Shown: positions 8,539-18,132, counted from the stretch's first letter. The stretch: DNA of 64,000 bases from Hyphomicrobiales bacterium (GCA_027487555.1 JAIYDI010000029.1:186001-250000); one strand, 5' to 3'. Numbers and translations: made by a program. The notes: generated from the sequence alone by a model not told the origin.

Positions 8539-9438
8539 TCAGGTCCGGTTCTGGTCAATGAACGGCGAGACAAGTGCCGGCAAGGCAGGAGACATAAAGA
8601 TGTCGTAGTGGGTGGCGCCGGGGATAACCGCGAAACGGTTTCGGTTCATGCCGGAGCGATCCCAGCCGGCATCCTGCCTGCCGCCGCCGAGCAGCTCGAA
8701 CAAGTGGGCGGCCTTGGAGATGCGGATGCTGTCCCAATCGCCGACGACGACAAGGGTGGGGGCGGTGATGCTGGGGAGTTCGGCGGCCCAGTCGAAATCC
8801 TGGCCGACAAGCGCGGCGACCTCGCGGACCGCGGCCGGCCAGGTGTCGGCGCCGCCGGGGGCGACGGCGACATAGCCCTGGTACATGGGCGAACCCTTCA
8901 TGCCTTCGGCCGTGGCGTCCGGGTTGGCGGCGATGCCGAGCATGCCGTGCTGGTTGAAATCGTGCCAGTTGTCGAAGGCGTAGGCTGTCGAGATCAGCAC
9001 CAGATGCTCGACGACCTCGGGGTGGTCGATGGCGAGGCGGAGGGCGACGCCGCCGCCGAGCGAATAGCCCATGACGTCGGCCTTCTCAAAACCCAGGAAC
9101 TTGATCAGTTCGGCGATGTCGGTGGCCATGGCGGGAAACGTCATGGGGCGGCCGAGCGGGCCGGTGCCGCCATGCGCCTGGATGTCGACGCCGATCACCT
9201 GCCGACCCTTTGCAAGTTCCGGGAGGATCGGCGCGAACATGCCGATGGAGCCGAAGCCGCCATGGATGAGGATCAGCGGTTTGCCCTCGCCATAGACTTC
9301 GCAGTGGATGTTGACGCCGTTGACGGGGGCTAGGCCGGAGGTGCTGGGGGTGAGCATGGCGGGACTTTCGGCGAGAGCGGGGAGGGTTGTGGCGAGGGTC
9401 ACCAGAATGGCGGCGGCGAGCAAGTGTCTTCGGTGCAT
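8539..9438 (-). CDS. Secreted alpha/beta hydrolase
   Basis: Signal peptide MHRRHLLAAAILVTLATTLPALA; LILIHGGFGS; GYSLGGGVAL nucleophile elbow; catalytic GATHYD. Confidence 0.87.
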   Translation of the reverse strand: MHRRHLLAAAILVTLATTLPALAESPAMLTPSTSGLAPVNGVNIHCEVYGEGKPLILIHGGFGSIGMFAPILPELAKGRQVIGVDIQAHGGTGPLGRPMTFPAMATDIAELIKFLGFEKADVMGYSLGGGVALRLAIDHPEVVEHLVLISTAYAFDNWHDFNQHGMLGIAANPDATAEGMKGSPMYQGYVAVAPGGADTWPAAVREVAALVGQDFDWAAELPSITAPTLVVVGDWDSIRISKAAHLFELLGGGRQDAGWDRSGMNRNRFAVIPGATHYDIFMSPALPALVSPFIDQNRT

Positions 9439-9528
9439 CTGTTGATCCTTTCGGGCAGCCGATCGCGTGGCGCGGTTGGCGCGCAGCGAAACGGCAGTGT
9501 GAGTGAAGTCAGGCGGGCAGGGGGGTGA

Positions 9529-10017
9529 TCAGGTGAGCGCCTCCAGGTGGGCGGCGAGGCGGTCGTAGCTTTCGAGCGTGCCCTGGGCAAAGCCGCGGCG
9601 CATGGCGGCATCGCGCTGCTCGGGGGTTTCGAAGGCGGCCACCAGCGTGAGGGTTGTGACCCCGTTCGCTTCGGTGAAGGTCAGGGTGCGGACGAAACTG
9701 GGCGGCGGGTTGTTGCCCCAGACTTCGCCCTGCGGGGCGGCGTTGCGATAGACGATGCGGCCTGGCGGCTCGATCTCGAGGAAGGTGCTGTTCGTGGGGT
9801 ACTCGCGGCCATCGGGGCTACGCATGACGTGGTGCCAGTTGCCGCCGACGCGGAAATCGAGCTGGCAGACCGGGTTGGTAAAACCCTTCGGACCCCACCA
9901 TTGTGCGAGGTGGAACGGATCGGCGAACATTTTCCAGACCAGGGCGCGCGGCGCGGCGAACACCCGCGTGATGCTGAGGGTCGGTTCTGATGGTGAAAGT
10001 TCGACGAGCGGTTCCAT
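9529..10017 (-). CDS. SRPBCC/AHSA1-like domain protein
   Basis: ITRVFAAPRALVWKMFADPFHLAQWWGPKGF pattern. Confidence 0.87.
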   Translation of the reverse strand: MEPLVELSPSEPTLSITRVFAAPRALVWKMFADPFHLAQWWGPKGFTNPVCQLDFRVGGNWHHVMRSPDGREYPTNSTFLEIEPPGRIVYRNAAPQGEVWGNNPPPSFVRTLTFTEANGVTTLTLVAAFETPEQRDAAMRRGFAQGTLESYDRLAAHLEALT

Positions 10018-10029
10018 GGTCGATCCGGA

Positions 10030-10836
10030 TCAGGCGAAGAAGGTCTTGATGAGCGGCGCGATGGATGTCGGCTTGACCATGTGGTTCTCGCCTTCGAGCT
10101 CGCCATGACGGGCGTTGGGCAACGCGGCGGCGATGGCTTTCTGGGCGTTGCGCATCCAGGTCTCGCTCTTGGTCCCGCCGACTACCATGGCCGGCTGGGT
10201 AAGGCGCGACCAGCTGCCGGGGGCGATAGGCTTGCCGTACTGGAAGGGGCCGGTGAGGGCGGTGTCGTATGTCAGCGTCGGGGCAACGATCTTCATGGTC
10301 TTCCAGAACGGCATCAGCCGCATCATGAAGACGGCGAAGGCGGGGAGGCCGACGCCCTTGCGCATGAAGTGCACCAGCATGCCGGAGCGGTCGTCGGCCT
10401 TGGCGAGGCGCTCGATGGTTTCGACATAGCCGGCGGGCAGGCGGCGGGTGTCGTCGGTGATGAAGGGGGCCTCGTAGAGGAAGAGCCGCTTGATCGCCGG
10501 CGTGCGGTTGGCGGTTTCGAGCGCCAGCGCCGCGCCCGAGGAGATGCCATAGACGAACACCTCAGTGCCGGCGGCGGTAACCAGGGCCTGCAGGTCCTCG
10601 ATCTCGCGGTCGATGGCATAGGGTTTTGTGTCGCCGCTCTCGCCGCGCCCGCGCCGGTCGTAGGTATAGACGGTGAAGCGGTCCCTCAACGCTTCGGCGA
10701 GCGGACGGGCCGGGCCGGAGGCGCGGTAGCAGAGTGCGCCATCGACGAGGATGAGCGCTGGCCCGGCTCCGATGCGCTCGTAGGCGATATGGGTTCCGTC
10801 GGCGGATGTGCAGAACTCGGTCATGCTGGGTGTCAT
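10030..10836 (-). CDS. Alpha/beta hydrolase
   Basis: TYDRRGRGESGD, GISSGAALALE nucleophile elbow, C-terminal LEGENHMV. Confidence 0.85.
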   Translation of the reverse strand: MTPSMTEFCTSADGTHIAYERIGAGPALILVDGALCYRASGPARPLAEALRDRFTVYTYDRRGRGESGDTKPYAIDREIEDLQALVTAAGTEVFVYGISSGAALALETANRTPAIKRLFLYEAPFITDDTRRLPAGYVETIERLAKADDRSGMLVHFMRKGVGLPAFAVFMMRLMPFWKTMKIVAPTLTYDTALTGPFQYGKPIAPGSWSRLTQPAMVVGGTKSETWMRNAQKAIAAALPNARHGELEGENHMVKPTSIAPLIKTFFA

Positions 10837-10863
10837 CCTGTAACGTGGCAGAGCTTTCGGGCG

Positions 10864-11211
10864 TCAGGTCTTTGGCGCGTCCGGATCGGCAGCCTGCAAC
10901 TCGGCGAGATACGCGTCGAGCCGATCGAGGCTTTCGTCCCAGAATTGCCGGTAGGCATCAAGAAAGGTCGCGAGTTCCTTCATCGGCGCGGCTTCCAGCC
11001 GGCACGGGCGCCATTGCGCATCCTTTCCGCGGCTGACAAGGCCCGCCTGCTCGAGCACCTTGATGTGCTTGCTGACGGCAGCAAAGCTCATCTCGAAGGG
11101 CTCGGCCAGTTGCGTGACCGATGCCTCACCGGATGCAAGCCGAGCCAGTATGGCGCGCCGTGTTGGGTCTGCGAGGGCGGAAAGCGTGCCGCTGAGCGAG
11201 TCGGTCGCCAT
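10864..11211 (-). CDS. ArsR-family HTH transcriptional regulator
   Basis: LADPTRRAILARLASGEASVTQLAEPFEMSFAAVSKHIKVLEQAGLV winged helix. Confidence 0.9.
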   Translation of the reverse strand: MATDSLSGTLSALADPTRRAILARLASGEASVTQLAEPFEMSFAAVSKHIKVLEQAGLVSRGKDAQWRPCRLEAAPMKELATFLDAYRQFWDESLDRLDAYLAELQAADPDAPKT

Positions 11212-11230
11212 GACTATCCCAATCCGTATT

Positions 11231-11283
11231 CAACTGATGAGTTGAGTACATCAGCTGAACCTGATAGTCAACCGGTTGGTTGA
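11231..11283. promoter_or_regulatory. Candidate ArsR operator region
   Basis: CAACT-GATG-AGTTG inverted repeat (11231-11244) and palindrome CAACCGGTTG (11269-11278) just upstream of the arsR-like start. Confidence 0.5.
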
Positions 11284-11398
11284 ATACGAAGCTCGTCGAG
11301 CCGGCGTCACGAGCCGACCCGTTTGGCGCCAGGACGAAGCGTCGCTGAGCCGTCGTTTCGGAAAGACTCCGTAAAACGATCCGCTGCTATAGTGGCCG

Positions 11399-12100
11399 GT
11401 GTTGTGGGGCCCAGGGGGCACAGACTTGGTCGACGTGCAGAAGACGAAGCCAGCCAGCGAACTCGAGGGGCGTTTCATTGGCGACCTCTATGGCAGCTGT
11501 GTCTTTCCGAGCCGGACCAAGGATGAGGCTGTCGTACATGCGTTTCATGCCCGCAGCGTTTCAACACGGCAGGCGGTGGTGAGTGCGGATGTCGATGTGT
11601 CCCGCGGTGAGCCTGTGGCGCTGCGCTTCGATACACTCGGCATCAGGCACGGCGAGATCGAACGGGTGTTCAAGGGCGGCTTCGTCGTGCGGTTTCCAGA
11701 GGCCGAGGCGGTCGACGACACGCTCACCAAGAGCATTGACTGGCTGAAGCTCAAGAGCCGCGGCAAGATCGCCGAACGCCGGCGGCACAAACGTGTGTTA
11801 CCGCGCGAGGGCGCTGCCAAGCTGGTGCTCGGCACCGATCACATTGTCGGTTGTACCATCCAGGACATGTCGCAATCTGGCGCAGCTGTGCTTTGTGACG
11901 ACGTGCCTGCGATCGGCCGGCTCGTTGCAGTCGGTTCGGTCCCTGGACGTGTCGTTCGGCATTTCCCCGGCGGCTTTGGCATGCAGTTCGTCGAAATACA
12001 GTCGCTCGAGACTGTCGAGGCGTTGATGACATTGCGGAATGCGGCCGAAAAGAGCCTTGCGGCCCGCCGCCTAACCCAAACCGTGAAGCGGCTCGGCTGA
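11399..12100 (+). CDS. PilZ-domain protein (one canonical, one degenerate domain)
   Basis: RRHKR (RxxxR) and DMSQSG (DxSxxG) in the second half; related beta-rich first half without these motifs; start uncertain. Confidence 0.7.
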   Translation: MLWGPGGTDLVDVQKTKPASELEGRFIGDLYGSCVFPSRTKDEAVVHAFHARSVSTRQAVVSADVDVSRGEPVALRFDTLGIRHGEIERVFKGGFVVRFPEAEAVDDTLTKSIDWLKLKSRGKIAERRRHKRVLPREGAAKLVLGTDHIVGCTIQDMSQSGAAVLCDDVPAIGRLVAVGSVPGRVVRHFPGGFGMQFVEIQSLETVEALMTLRNAAEKSLAARRLTQTVKRLG

Positions 12101-12105
12101 ACGCC

Positions 12106-13137
12106 TCAGGCAGCCGCTTTCTTCGGCAGAACGCGCCGGATGGTCTTCCAAATTGGTTTGAGTACAAACTGCGTAAGCGGGATCAGCAGCGCGCCCAGTG
12201 TGATGCCGATGGTGAAATCTGCGAGAATCACCACCAGTTCCTCCGCCAGTGCCGCAATTGCTGGCAACGCGTCGCCAACCGCATGCGCCATACCTTCGAT
12301 AAAGTGCTCGATGCCTTCGAAGCCGAAACCGGCCAATCCGTGGACGACAATGCCGCCGCCGACCCATACCATCGCTGCCGTGCCGACAACCGAGAGTATC
12401 TGCATGACCCAGGGCATGGCTTTGAGAATGCCGCGCCCTGCCGCCCGTCCCAAGCCGGTGCGCGCGTTCTGCGCCAGGGCCAGGCCGAAATCGTCGGCTT
12501 TCACGATGATGGCAACCGCACCATACACAAGTAGCGTGATGCCTATGCCGACTACGGCGAGCACGGCAGCCTTCTCGGCAAAGGGCAGATCAGGCAGGGC
12601 GCCAAGGGCTATCGTCATGATTTCAGCCGAGAGGATGAAGTCTGTCTGGATCGCACCCGAAATTCGGGATTTCTCAAGGGCCTCGGGCGTTTCGGGCTCC
12701 TCTGTATCGTGTTCGAGCCCGTGCGCTTCGTGCGGCATCAGCCAGGCATAGACCTTCTCGGCCCCTTCGAAGCAGAGGTAGAGCCCGCCGAGCATCAACA
12801 GCGGTGAGACGAGCCACGGCGCAAAAAGGCTGAGCGCCAGCGCCGCCGGCAGCAGGATCAGCAGCTTGTTGCGAATAGAGCCGAGTGCGATCTTGCCGAC
12901 GATCGGGAGTTCGCGGTTGGCCGCGAAGCCAGCAATGTAGTTCGGCGTCACCGCAGTGTCGTCGATGACGGCGCCGGCCGCCTTCAGGCCGGCTTTCGCT
13001 GCCTGGCCCGCAACATCATCGATAGAGGCTGCGGCGACCTTCGCCAGTGCCGTCACATCGTCTAGAAGGCCGAGTAGTCCGATGCTCATGTAAGAATCTC
13101 GCGTGTTCGCCACCACAATGCCAGTGAGGTCGCACAA
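12106..13137 (-). CDS. DUF808/YedI-like membrane protein
   Basis: LLDDVTALAKVAAASIDDVAGQAAKAGLKAAGAVIDDTAVTPNYIAGFAANRELPIVGKIALGSIRNKLLILLPAAL. Confidence 0.85.
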   Translation of the reverse strand: MCDLTGIVVANTRDSYMSIGLLGLLDDVTALAKVAAASIDDVAGQAAKAGLKAAGAVIDDTAVTPNYIAGFAANRELPIVGKIALGSIRNKLLILLPAALALSLFAPWLVSPLLMLGGLYLCFEGAEKVYAWLMPHEAHGLEHDTEEPETPEALEKSRISGAIQTDFILSAEIMTIALGALPDLPFAEKAAVLAVVGIGITLLVYGAVAIIVKADDFGLALAQNARTGLGRAAGRGILKAMPWVMQILSVVGTAAMVWVGGGIVVHGLAGFGFEGIEHFIEGMAHAVGDALPAIAALAEELVVILADFTIGITLGALLIPLTQFVLKPIWKTIRRVLPKKAAA

Positions 13138-13206
13138 TGCAAACAGTGGTGGCTAGGTTCTTGCGCGATTGCGCAGTAAAGCAGCGCCGACAAACAGGAG
13201 TATGAC

Positions 13207-13875
13207 GTGCTGCCATGGGTTGAACTGGGCCGGGCCAAAGTGCCGGGCGGCGACGAGTTCCGGCTGATGCAGCGGGGCGACGAGTTCACCATATTCGCCG
13301 GCACTATCGGGCTGATGGGCAGCCGGCAATCCGGCTCGGAGGAGGTGATGGCCGATATCGCCTTTGCTCGCGTCGGCGGCAGGGCAAAGGCACGGGTGCT
13401 GATCGGCGGGCTCGGCATGGGATTCACCCTCAGGCGGGTGTTGGCAAAGTTCGGCGCCGATGCCGAAATCGTAGTGGCGGAACTGGTGCCCGAGATCGTC
13501 AGCTGGGCGCGCGGGCCACTGGCCGGCCTGCATGGCACAAGCCTCGACGATCCGCGCGTGACGCTGAAGCTGGGCGATGTCGGCAACGTCATGGCAGCGG
13601 ACGCGCAGAAGTTCGACGCCATCCTGCTCGATGTCGACAACGGCCCCGAGGGCCTGTCGCGGCCGGGCAATGACCGGCTCTATTCTGCCGGCGGTATTTC
13701 GGCAGCCAAGGCGGCGCTGCGGCCCGGCGGTATGGCGGCGATCTGGTCGGTGGCGCCCGATCCGAAATTCACCAAGCGGCTCGGCCAATCCGGCATGAAG
13801 GTGGAGGAGTTGAAGGCCCGCGCCCATGGCGGCAAGGGCGCGCGGCACGTCATCTGGGTGGCGACGCGGGGCTAA
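13207..13875 (+). CDS. Spermidine-synthase-like methyltransferase-fold protein
   Basis: LIGGLGMGFTLR, VVAELVPEIVSWARG, DAILLDVDNGPEG Rossmann motifs. Confidence 0.75.
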   Translation: MLPWVELGRAKVPGGDEFRLMQRGDEFTIFAGTIGLMGSRQSGSEEVMADIAFARVGGRAKARVLIGGLGMGFTLRRVLAKFGADAEIVVAELVPEIVSWARGPLAGLHGTSLDDPRVTLKLGDVGNVMAADAQKFDAILLDVDNGPEGLSRPGNDRLYSAGGISAAKAALRPGGMAAIWSVAPDPKFTKRLGQSGMKVEELKARAHGGKGARHVIWVATRG

Positions 13876-14538
13876 TCATTCCGCAGCAGTGGCTGGGGCT
13901 TCAAGTGACCGAACCAGATTGCGGGCAATTCGCTGGGTCGCCTTCCGTAGGTCCGGCGTCACCTGCGCGTCCAGATCGCCGTGGATCAGGCGGTTCCTCA
14001 GGTTGGCGGCTCTTCGCAGGATATCGGCTTCGTTTGGGCTCACATGCCCCTCGGAGGCGAGGAGTTCCACAACCCTCCCAGGAGACTGCGGTCGCCGCGT
14101 CTGGTCCGGAGAGAGAATTCGAGCAATAGCTTCGAGAACAGGCCAGAGCATCACAAACGCGCCGGGATCGCTTTCATTCATCCCCTCGATACTCGCCAGT
14201 GTGTCCCGCACCCTGCCTTTCGATGTAGGCACTAAGGTCGGTGGAGCTACGCCAGCGTACAAGACGTCCAGACGCCATCCACTCCTGCCCGCCAAGAGCG
14301 GCCTGACTGCCTCAATCTTTCTTTGGGCATCGGTTTGCCCCTTGTACAGAACCTCCACTAGGATGTTGTCTGACGAACTGCCAGGAGCGGCCAGCAAAAC
14401 TGCATCCGGCCGATAGCTTCCAAGGAACTCGGGGAGTTCCACACCGTGAGGGTTCTTGAGCAGGCGGTAGCCTTGCGAAGTCCACTTGGATGCGTAGCGC
14501 TCAAGTGCGTCATCTTCTTCGCGTGTCAACTCGGTCAT
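13876..14538 (-). CDS. REase-like N-terminal domain + HEPN-like C-terminal domain protein
   Basis: RPDAVLLAAPGSSSDNILVEVLYKG resembles a restriction-endonuclease-fold core; LRNRLIHGD matches the HEPN RX4-6H motif. Confidence 0.5.
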   Translation of the reverse strand: MTELTREEDDALERYASKWTSQGYRLLKNPHGVELPEFLGSYRPDAVLLAAPGSSSDNILVEVLYKGQTDAQRKIEAVRPLLAGRSGWRLDVLYAGVAPPTLVPTSKGRVRDTLASIEGMNESDPGAFVMLWPVLEAIARILSPDQTRRPQSPGRVVELLASEGHVSPNEADILRRAANLRNRLIHGDLDAQVTPDLRKATQRIARNLVRSLEAPATAAE

Positions 14539-14951
14539 AAACGAATGTCCTCCAGAGGCACCTCGTCCACCCTGATATAAACCGTTGGCTCCCCACTTAC
14601 CATGGCAGCAAGAAGAACAGGACTTGGATCGGCAAAGGTCACGACTGCCATCGGATGGATTCTCTGTGCAACTACCCGGTCAAAGAGTGCGTCGTCGACG
14701 ACAACGTTGGGTCGCAGGCCGTCAAGTATCGGCTTTATTCTGTTGTCCACATCGCCTTGAAGCGGTTCGGCAGGGAAGTAAAACACAGAGACTGCGAGCC
14801 TTGCTGCGTCAAAGGCCCAGCTTTCCGGCGGAATTGCCGCTCTGGCGGCTGCCCTTACACGATCTTGCCATTCCTTCTTTGACCTTGCGCTACCCTGAAG
14901 ACTTACCGGAATTCCAACAACGAAGAACTCCAGAGGCAAATCCGGCCACAT
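14535..14951 (-). CDS. RusA-like Holliday junction resolvase
   Basis: GDVDNRIKPILDGLRPNVVVDDALFDRVVAQRIHP matches the RusA acidic catalytic signature; overlaps downstream gene by ATGA. Confidence 0.75.
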   Translation of the reverse strand: MWPDLPLEFFVVGIPVSLQGSARSKKEWQDRVRAAARAAIPPESWAFDAARLAVSVFYFPAEPLQGDVDNRIKPILDGLRPNVVVDDALFDRVVAQRIHPMAVVTFADPSPVLLAAMVSGEPTVYIRVDEVPLEDIRL

Positions 14952-14995
14952 AGCAAACCCTCATATGCTCCGTCCACGCTAGTTGCGCTCATCAC

Positions 14996-15023
14996 AAAAA
15001 GAAAGGGCCCCATCGGGGCCCTT
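14996..15023 (-). terminator. Rho-independent terminator of glnA
   Basis: AAGGGCCCC-ATC-GGGGCCCTT with T-rich tract on the minus strand. Confidence 0.85.
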
Positions 15024-15049
15024 CCAATTCATGACAATCGATCCGGCGA

Positions 15050-16459
15050 CTAGGCCGAGTAGTACATTTCGTACTCGACCGGGTGCGGGGTGTGCTCGAA
15101 CTTGATGACTTCCGTCATCTTCAGCTCGATATAGCTGTCGATCTGGTCGTCGGTGAACACGCCGCCGGCCTTGAGGAAGTCGCGGTCCTTGTCGAGGTTC
15201 TCGAGCGCTTCGCGGAGCGAGCCGCAAACGGTCGGGATCATCTTCAGTTCTTCCTTCGGCAGCTCGTACAGATCCTTGTCCATCGGGTCGCCCGGGTGGA
15301 TCTTGTTCTTGATGCCGTCGAGGCCGGCCATCAGCATGGCGGCAAAGCCGAGATAGGGGTTCGCCAGCGGATCGGGGAAGCGCACTTCGACGCGCTTGGC
15401 CTTCGGCGACTGGCCGAAGGGGATACGGCAGGAGGCCGAGCGGTTGCGCGCCGAGTAGGCGAGCAGCACGGGGGCTTCGAAGCCGGGCACCAGACGCTTG
15501 TAGGAGTTTGTGGTCGGGTTGGTGAAGGCGTTGATGGCCTTGGCGTGCTTGATGATGCCGCCGATGTAGTAGAGCGCGTCCATCGACAGGCCGGCATACT
15601 GGTCACCAGCGAAGAGCGGCTTGCCGTCCTTCCAGATCGACTGGTGGCAGTGCATGCCCGAACCGTTATCGCCATAAACCGGCTTCGGCATGAAGGTCAC
15701 GGTCTTGCCGTAGGCCTGGGCGACCTGCTGGATCACGTACTTGTAGATCTGCACCGAGTCGGCTGCCTTGATGATCGGGCAGAACTTGATGCCGAGTTCG
15801 TGCTGGGCAGACGCCACTTCGTGGTGGTGCTTTTCGATCGGCACGCCCATGGCGCCCATGGCTGCGAGCATTTCGCCGCGCATGTCCTGGGCGGTATCCA
15901 GCGGCGGAACCGGGAAATAGCCCTTCTTCAGGCCGATATGGTGGCCGTTATTGCCGGATTCGTACTCGGTGTCGTTGTTGGTCGGCAGTTCCGAGTGGTC
16001 GACCGAGAACCCGACCTTGTAGGTGGTGTTCGAATAGCGGACGTCGTCGAAAATGAAGAATTCGGGCTCGGGGCCGAAATAGACGCTGTCGCCGATCCCG
16101 AGCTCCTTGACGTAGGCCTCGGCCTTCTTGGCTGTGGTGCGGGGGTCGCGCTCATAGGGCTGGTACGTCAGCGGGTCGAGCACGTCGCAATTGATGGCGA
16201 GGGTTGAGGCCGAAAAGAACGGATCCATATAGGCCGAATCCGGATCGGGCATCAGCACCATGTCGGACTCGTTGATGGCCTTCCAGCCGGCAATCGAGGA
16301 ACCGTCGAACATGGTGCCTTCTTCGAACAGGTCTTCGTCGACCATGGTCACGTCGAAAGTCACGTGCTGCAGCTTGCCGCGCATGTCGGTGAAGCGCAGA
16401 TCGACATACTTGATGTCCTCATCCTTGATCTTCTTGAGGATGTCGCTCGCAGTGGTCAT
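15050..16459 (-). CDS. glnA: Glutamine synthetase type I
   Basis: [41 protein letters not shown], adenylylation-region DKDLYELP; 469 aa. Confidence 0.97.
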   Translation of the reverse strand: MTTASDILKKIKDEDIKYVDLRFTDMRGKLQHVTFDVTMVDEDLFEEGTMFDGSSIAGWKAINESDMVLMPDPDSAYMDPFFSASTLAINCDVLDPLTYQPYERDPRTTAKKAEAYVKELGIGDSVYFGPEPEFFIFDDVRYSNTTYKVGFSVDHSELPTNNDTEYESGNNGHHIGLKKGYFPVPPLDTAQDMRGEMLAAMGAMGVPIEKHHHEVASAQHELGIKFCPIIKAADSVQIYKYVIQQVAQAYGKTVTFMPKPVYGDNGSGMHCHQSIWKDGKPLFAGDQYAGLSMDALYYIGGIIKHAKAINAFTNPTTNSYKRLVPGFEAPVLLAYSARNRSASCRIPFGQSPKAKRVEVRFPDPLANPYLGFAAMLMAGLDGIKNKIHPGDPMDKDLYELPKEELKMIPTVCGSLREALENLDKDRDFLKAGGVFTDDQIDSYIELKMTEVIKFEHTPHPVEYEMYYSA

Positions 16460-16517
16460 TCAGTTCCCCTGTATAGGTCTCGGTTACTTAGGGCGGGCAG
16501 GACGCGCGGCTGGCGCC

Positions 16518-16856
<339 letters not shown>

Positions 16857-16898
16857 TCAGGCCTCCACTATGGCACCGGTCAGTGCCGAACCCTCGTA

Positions 16899-16914
16899 TG
16901 CAGGGGGCGTGCCA
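16899..16914 (-). promoter_or_regulatory. Sigma-54 promoter for glnB-glnA
   Basis: Minus strand TGGCACGCCCCCTGCA; GG-N10-GC spacing; one mismatch to TGGCACG-N4-TTGCA; 43 nt upstream of glnB start. Confidence 0.8.
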
Positions 16915-17020
16915 GCGCGCATTGGCGCGAAAAAACCGTTTGCAGCGAATGCGTTATCCAGCGAAACAAACACACCCTGATCAGCATGGCAACAGGGCGC
17001 AGTATGTTTTGTGGGCAAGT

Positions 17021-17037
17021 TGCACATTTTGTGAGCA
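17021..17037. promoter_or_regulatory. Candidate NtrC enhancer site
   Basis: TGCACA-TTTTG-TGAGCA, dyad resembling TGCACC-N5-GGTGCA, about 110-125 bp upstream of the sigma-54 promoter. Confidence 0.5.
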
Positions 17038-17097
17038 GGTCTGCGCCAAAGCGTTGGCAGGGTGGGTTTCCCTACGGCCAGATTGCCCGACAATCGC

Positions 17098-18132
17098 TCA
17101 GCGCACGTCCATTGCGTCGCTGCCGCCCGCTACGAACTCCATCGGCCAGACCTTGTGCACTATGCCCCTGGGATAGACGTCTGCGAAGGCTGGCATCGAC
17201 GCCAGCAGCGACTCTCCGAGGCCGACCCCAAGGTCGCGCAGTGACAGGCGGAAGCAACTCAGCCGGGGTGTAAGGAAGCTGGCCAGTGGGGATTCCCGAA
17301 AGCCGATGATAGCGAGGTCCTTGCCTGGCGCGAGGCCCTCCTCCTGGAGGCGCCGATATACGCCGACGGCCATGAATTCGTAAATGAGTATCAGCGCCGT
17401 AGGTCGATCGGGCAGGGTCAGCAGGTCGTGGGCGATGTGGTAGCCGCCCTGATCGGATGATGCGGCCCTGAGCACGAGCTGCGGATCGTATGCCAGACCG
17501 TGGCGCGCGAGTGCAGCCCGATAGGCATCATGAAAGACGAAACCAAGGTTGATGTCATTTCCCGGCATGCCGACGGCGATGCGTCGATGTCCCTTGGCGA
17601 CCAATCGATCCACCGACCGCAGCGCGTAGCCTTCGAAATCGAGGTCAAGCCAGGCATAGTCGTCGGGCATGGCCGACCGGCCCAGGGAAATGAACGGAAT
17701 CTGCGCCTTCTGCAGCAGTTCTATGCGCGGTTCCTTACGGTGGGTCGCTGAAATGATCAGGGCATCCGCGATGCGGCGCGCCACCATGCGCTGCAGATAC
17801 TGGTGCGGATCCTCGACGGTGGAGCAGGGGAGCACGATCAGGTCGAGATGATGGCGGGACAGCACGATCTGCACGCCATCGAACACGCCAAGGAAGAAAT
17901 TGTCGAGGTTGCCGGCGACGTCATTGCCGGACTCGATCATGAAGCCGACGGCATTGGTTGTACCCTGGCGCAGGCTTCGGCCCGACTGGTTTGGCACATA
18001 GCCGAGAGCCGCCGCTGCCTCTAGCACGCGACTGCGGGTCTCCGGGTTGACATCCGGCTTGCCATTCAGTGCGCGCGACACCGTCCCGATCGAGAGGTGC
18101 AGATGATCCGCCAATTCCCGGATTCCGGCCAT
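17098..18132 (-). CDS. LacI-family transcriptional regulator
   Basis: MAGIRELADHLHLSIGTVSRALNGKPDVNPETRSRVLEAAAALGYVPNQSGRSLR HTH and periplasmic-binding-like domain. Confidence 0.93.
   Translation of the reverse strand: MAGIRELADHLHLSIGTVSRALNGKPDVNPETRSRVLEAAAALGYVPNQSGRSLRQGTTNAVGFMIESGNDVAGNLDNFFLGVFDGVQIVLSRHHLDLIVLPCSTVEDPHQYLQRMVARRIADALIISATHRKEPRIELLQKAQIPFISLGRSAMPDDYAWLDLDFEGYALRSVDRLVAKGHRRIAVGMPGNDINLGFVFHDAYRAALARHGLAYDPQLVLRAASSDQGGYHIAHDLLTLPDRPTALILIYEFMAVGVYRRLQEEGLAPGKDLAIIGFRESPLASFLTPRLSCFRLSLRDLGVGLGESLLASMPAFADVYPRGIVHKVWPMEFVAGGSDAMDVR

Noticed and set aside
10081-11283. 400-aa plus-strand ORF
   Set aside because: Antisense to hydrolase and arsR genes; no domain pattern.
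15083-16207. 374-aa plus-strand ORF
   Set aside because: Entirely antisense to glnA; codon-bias shadow.
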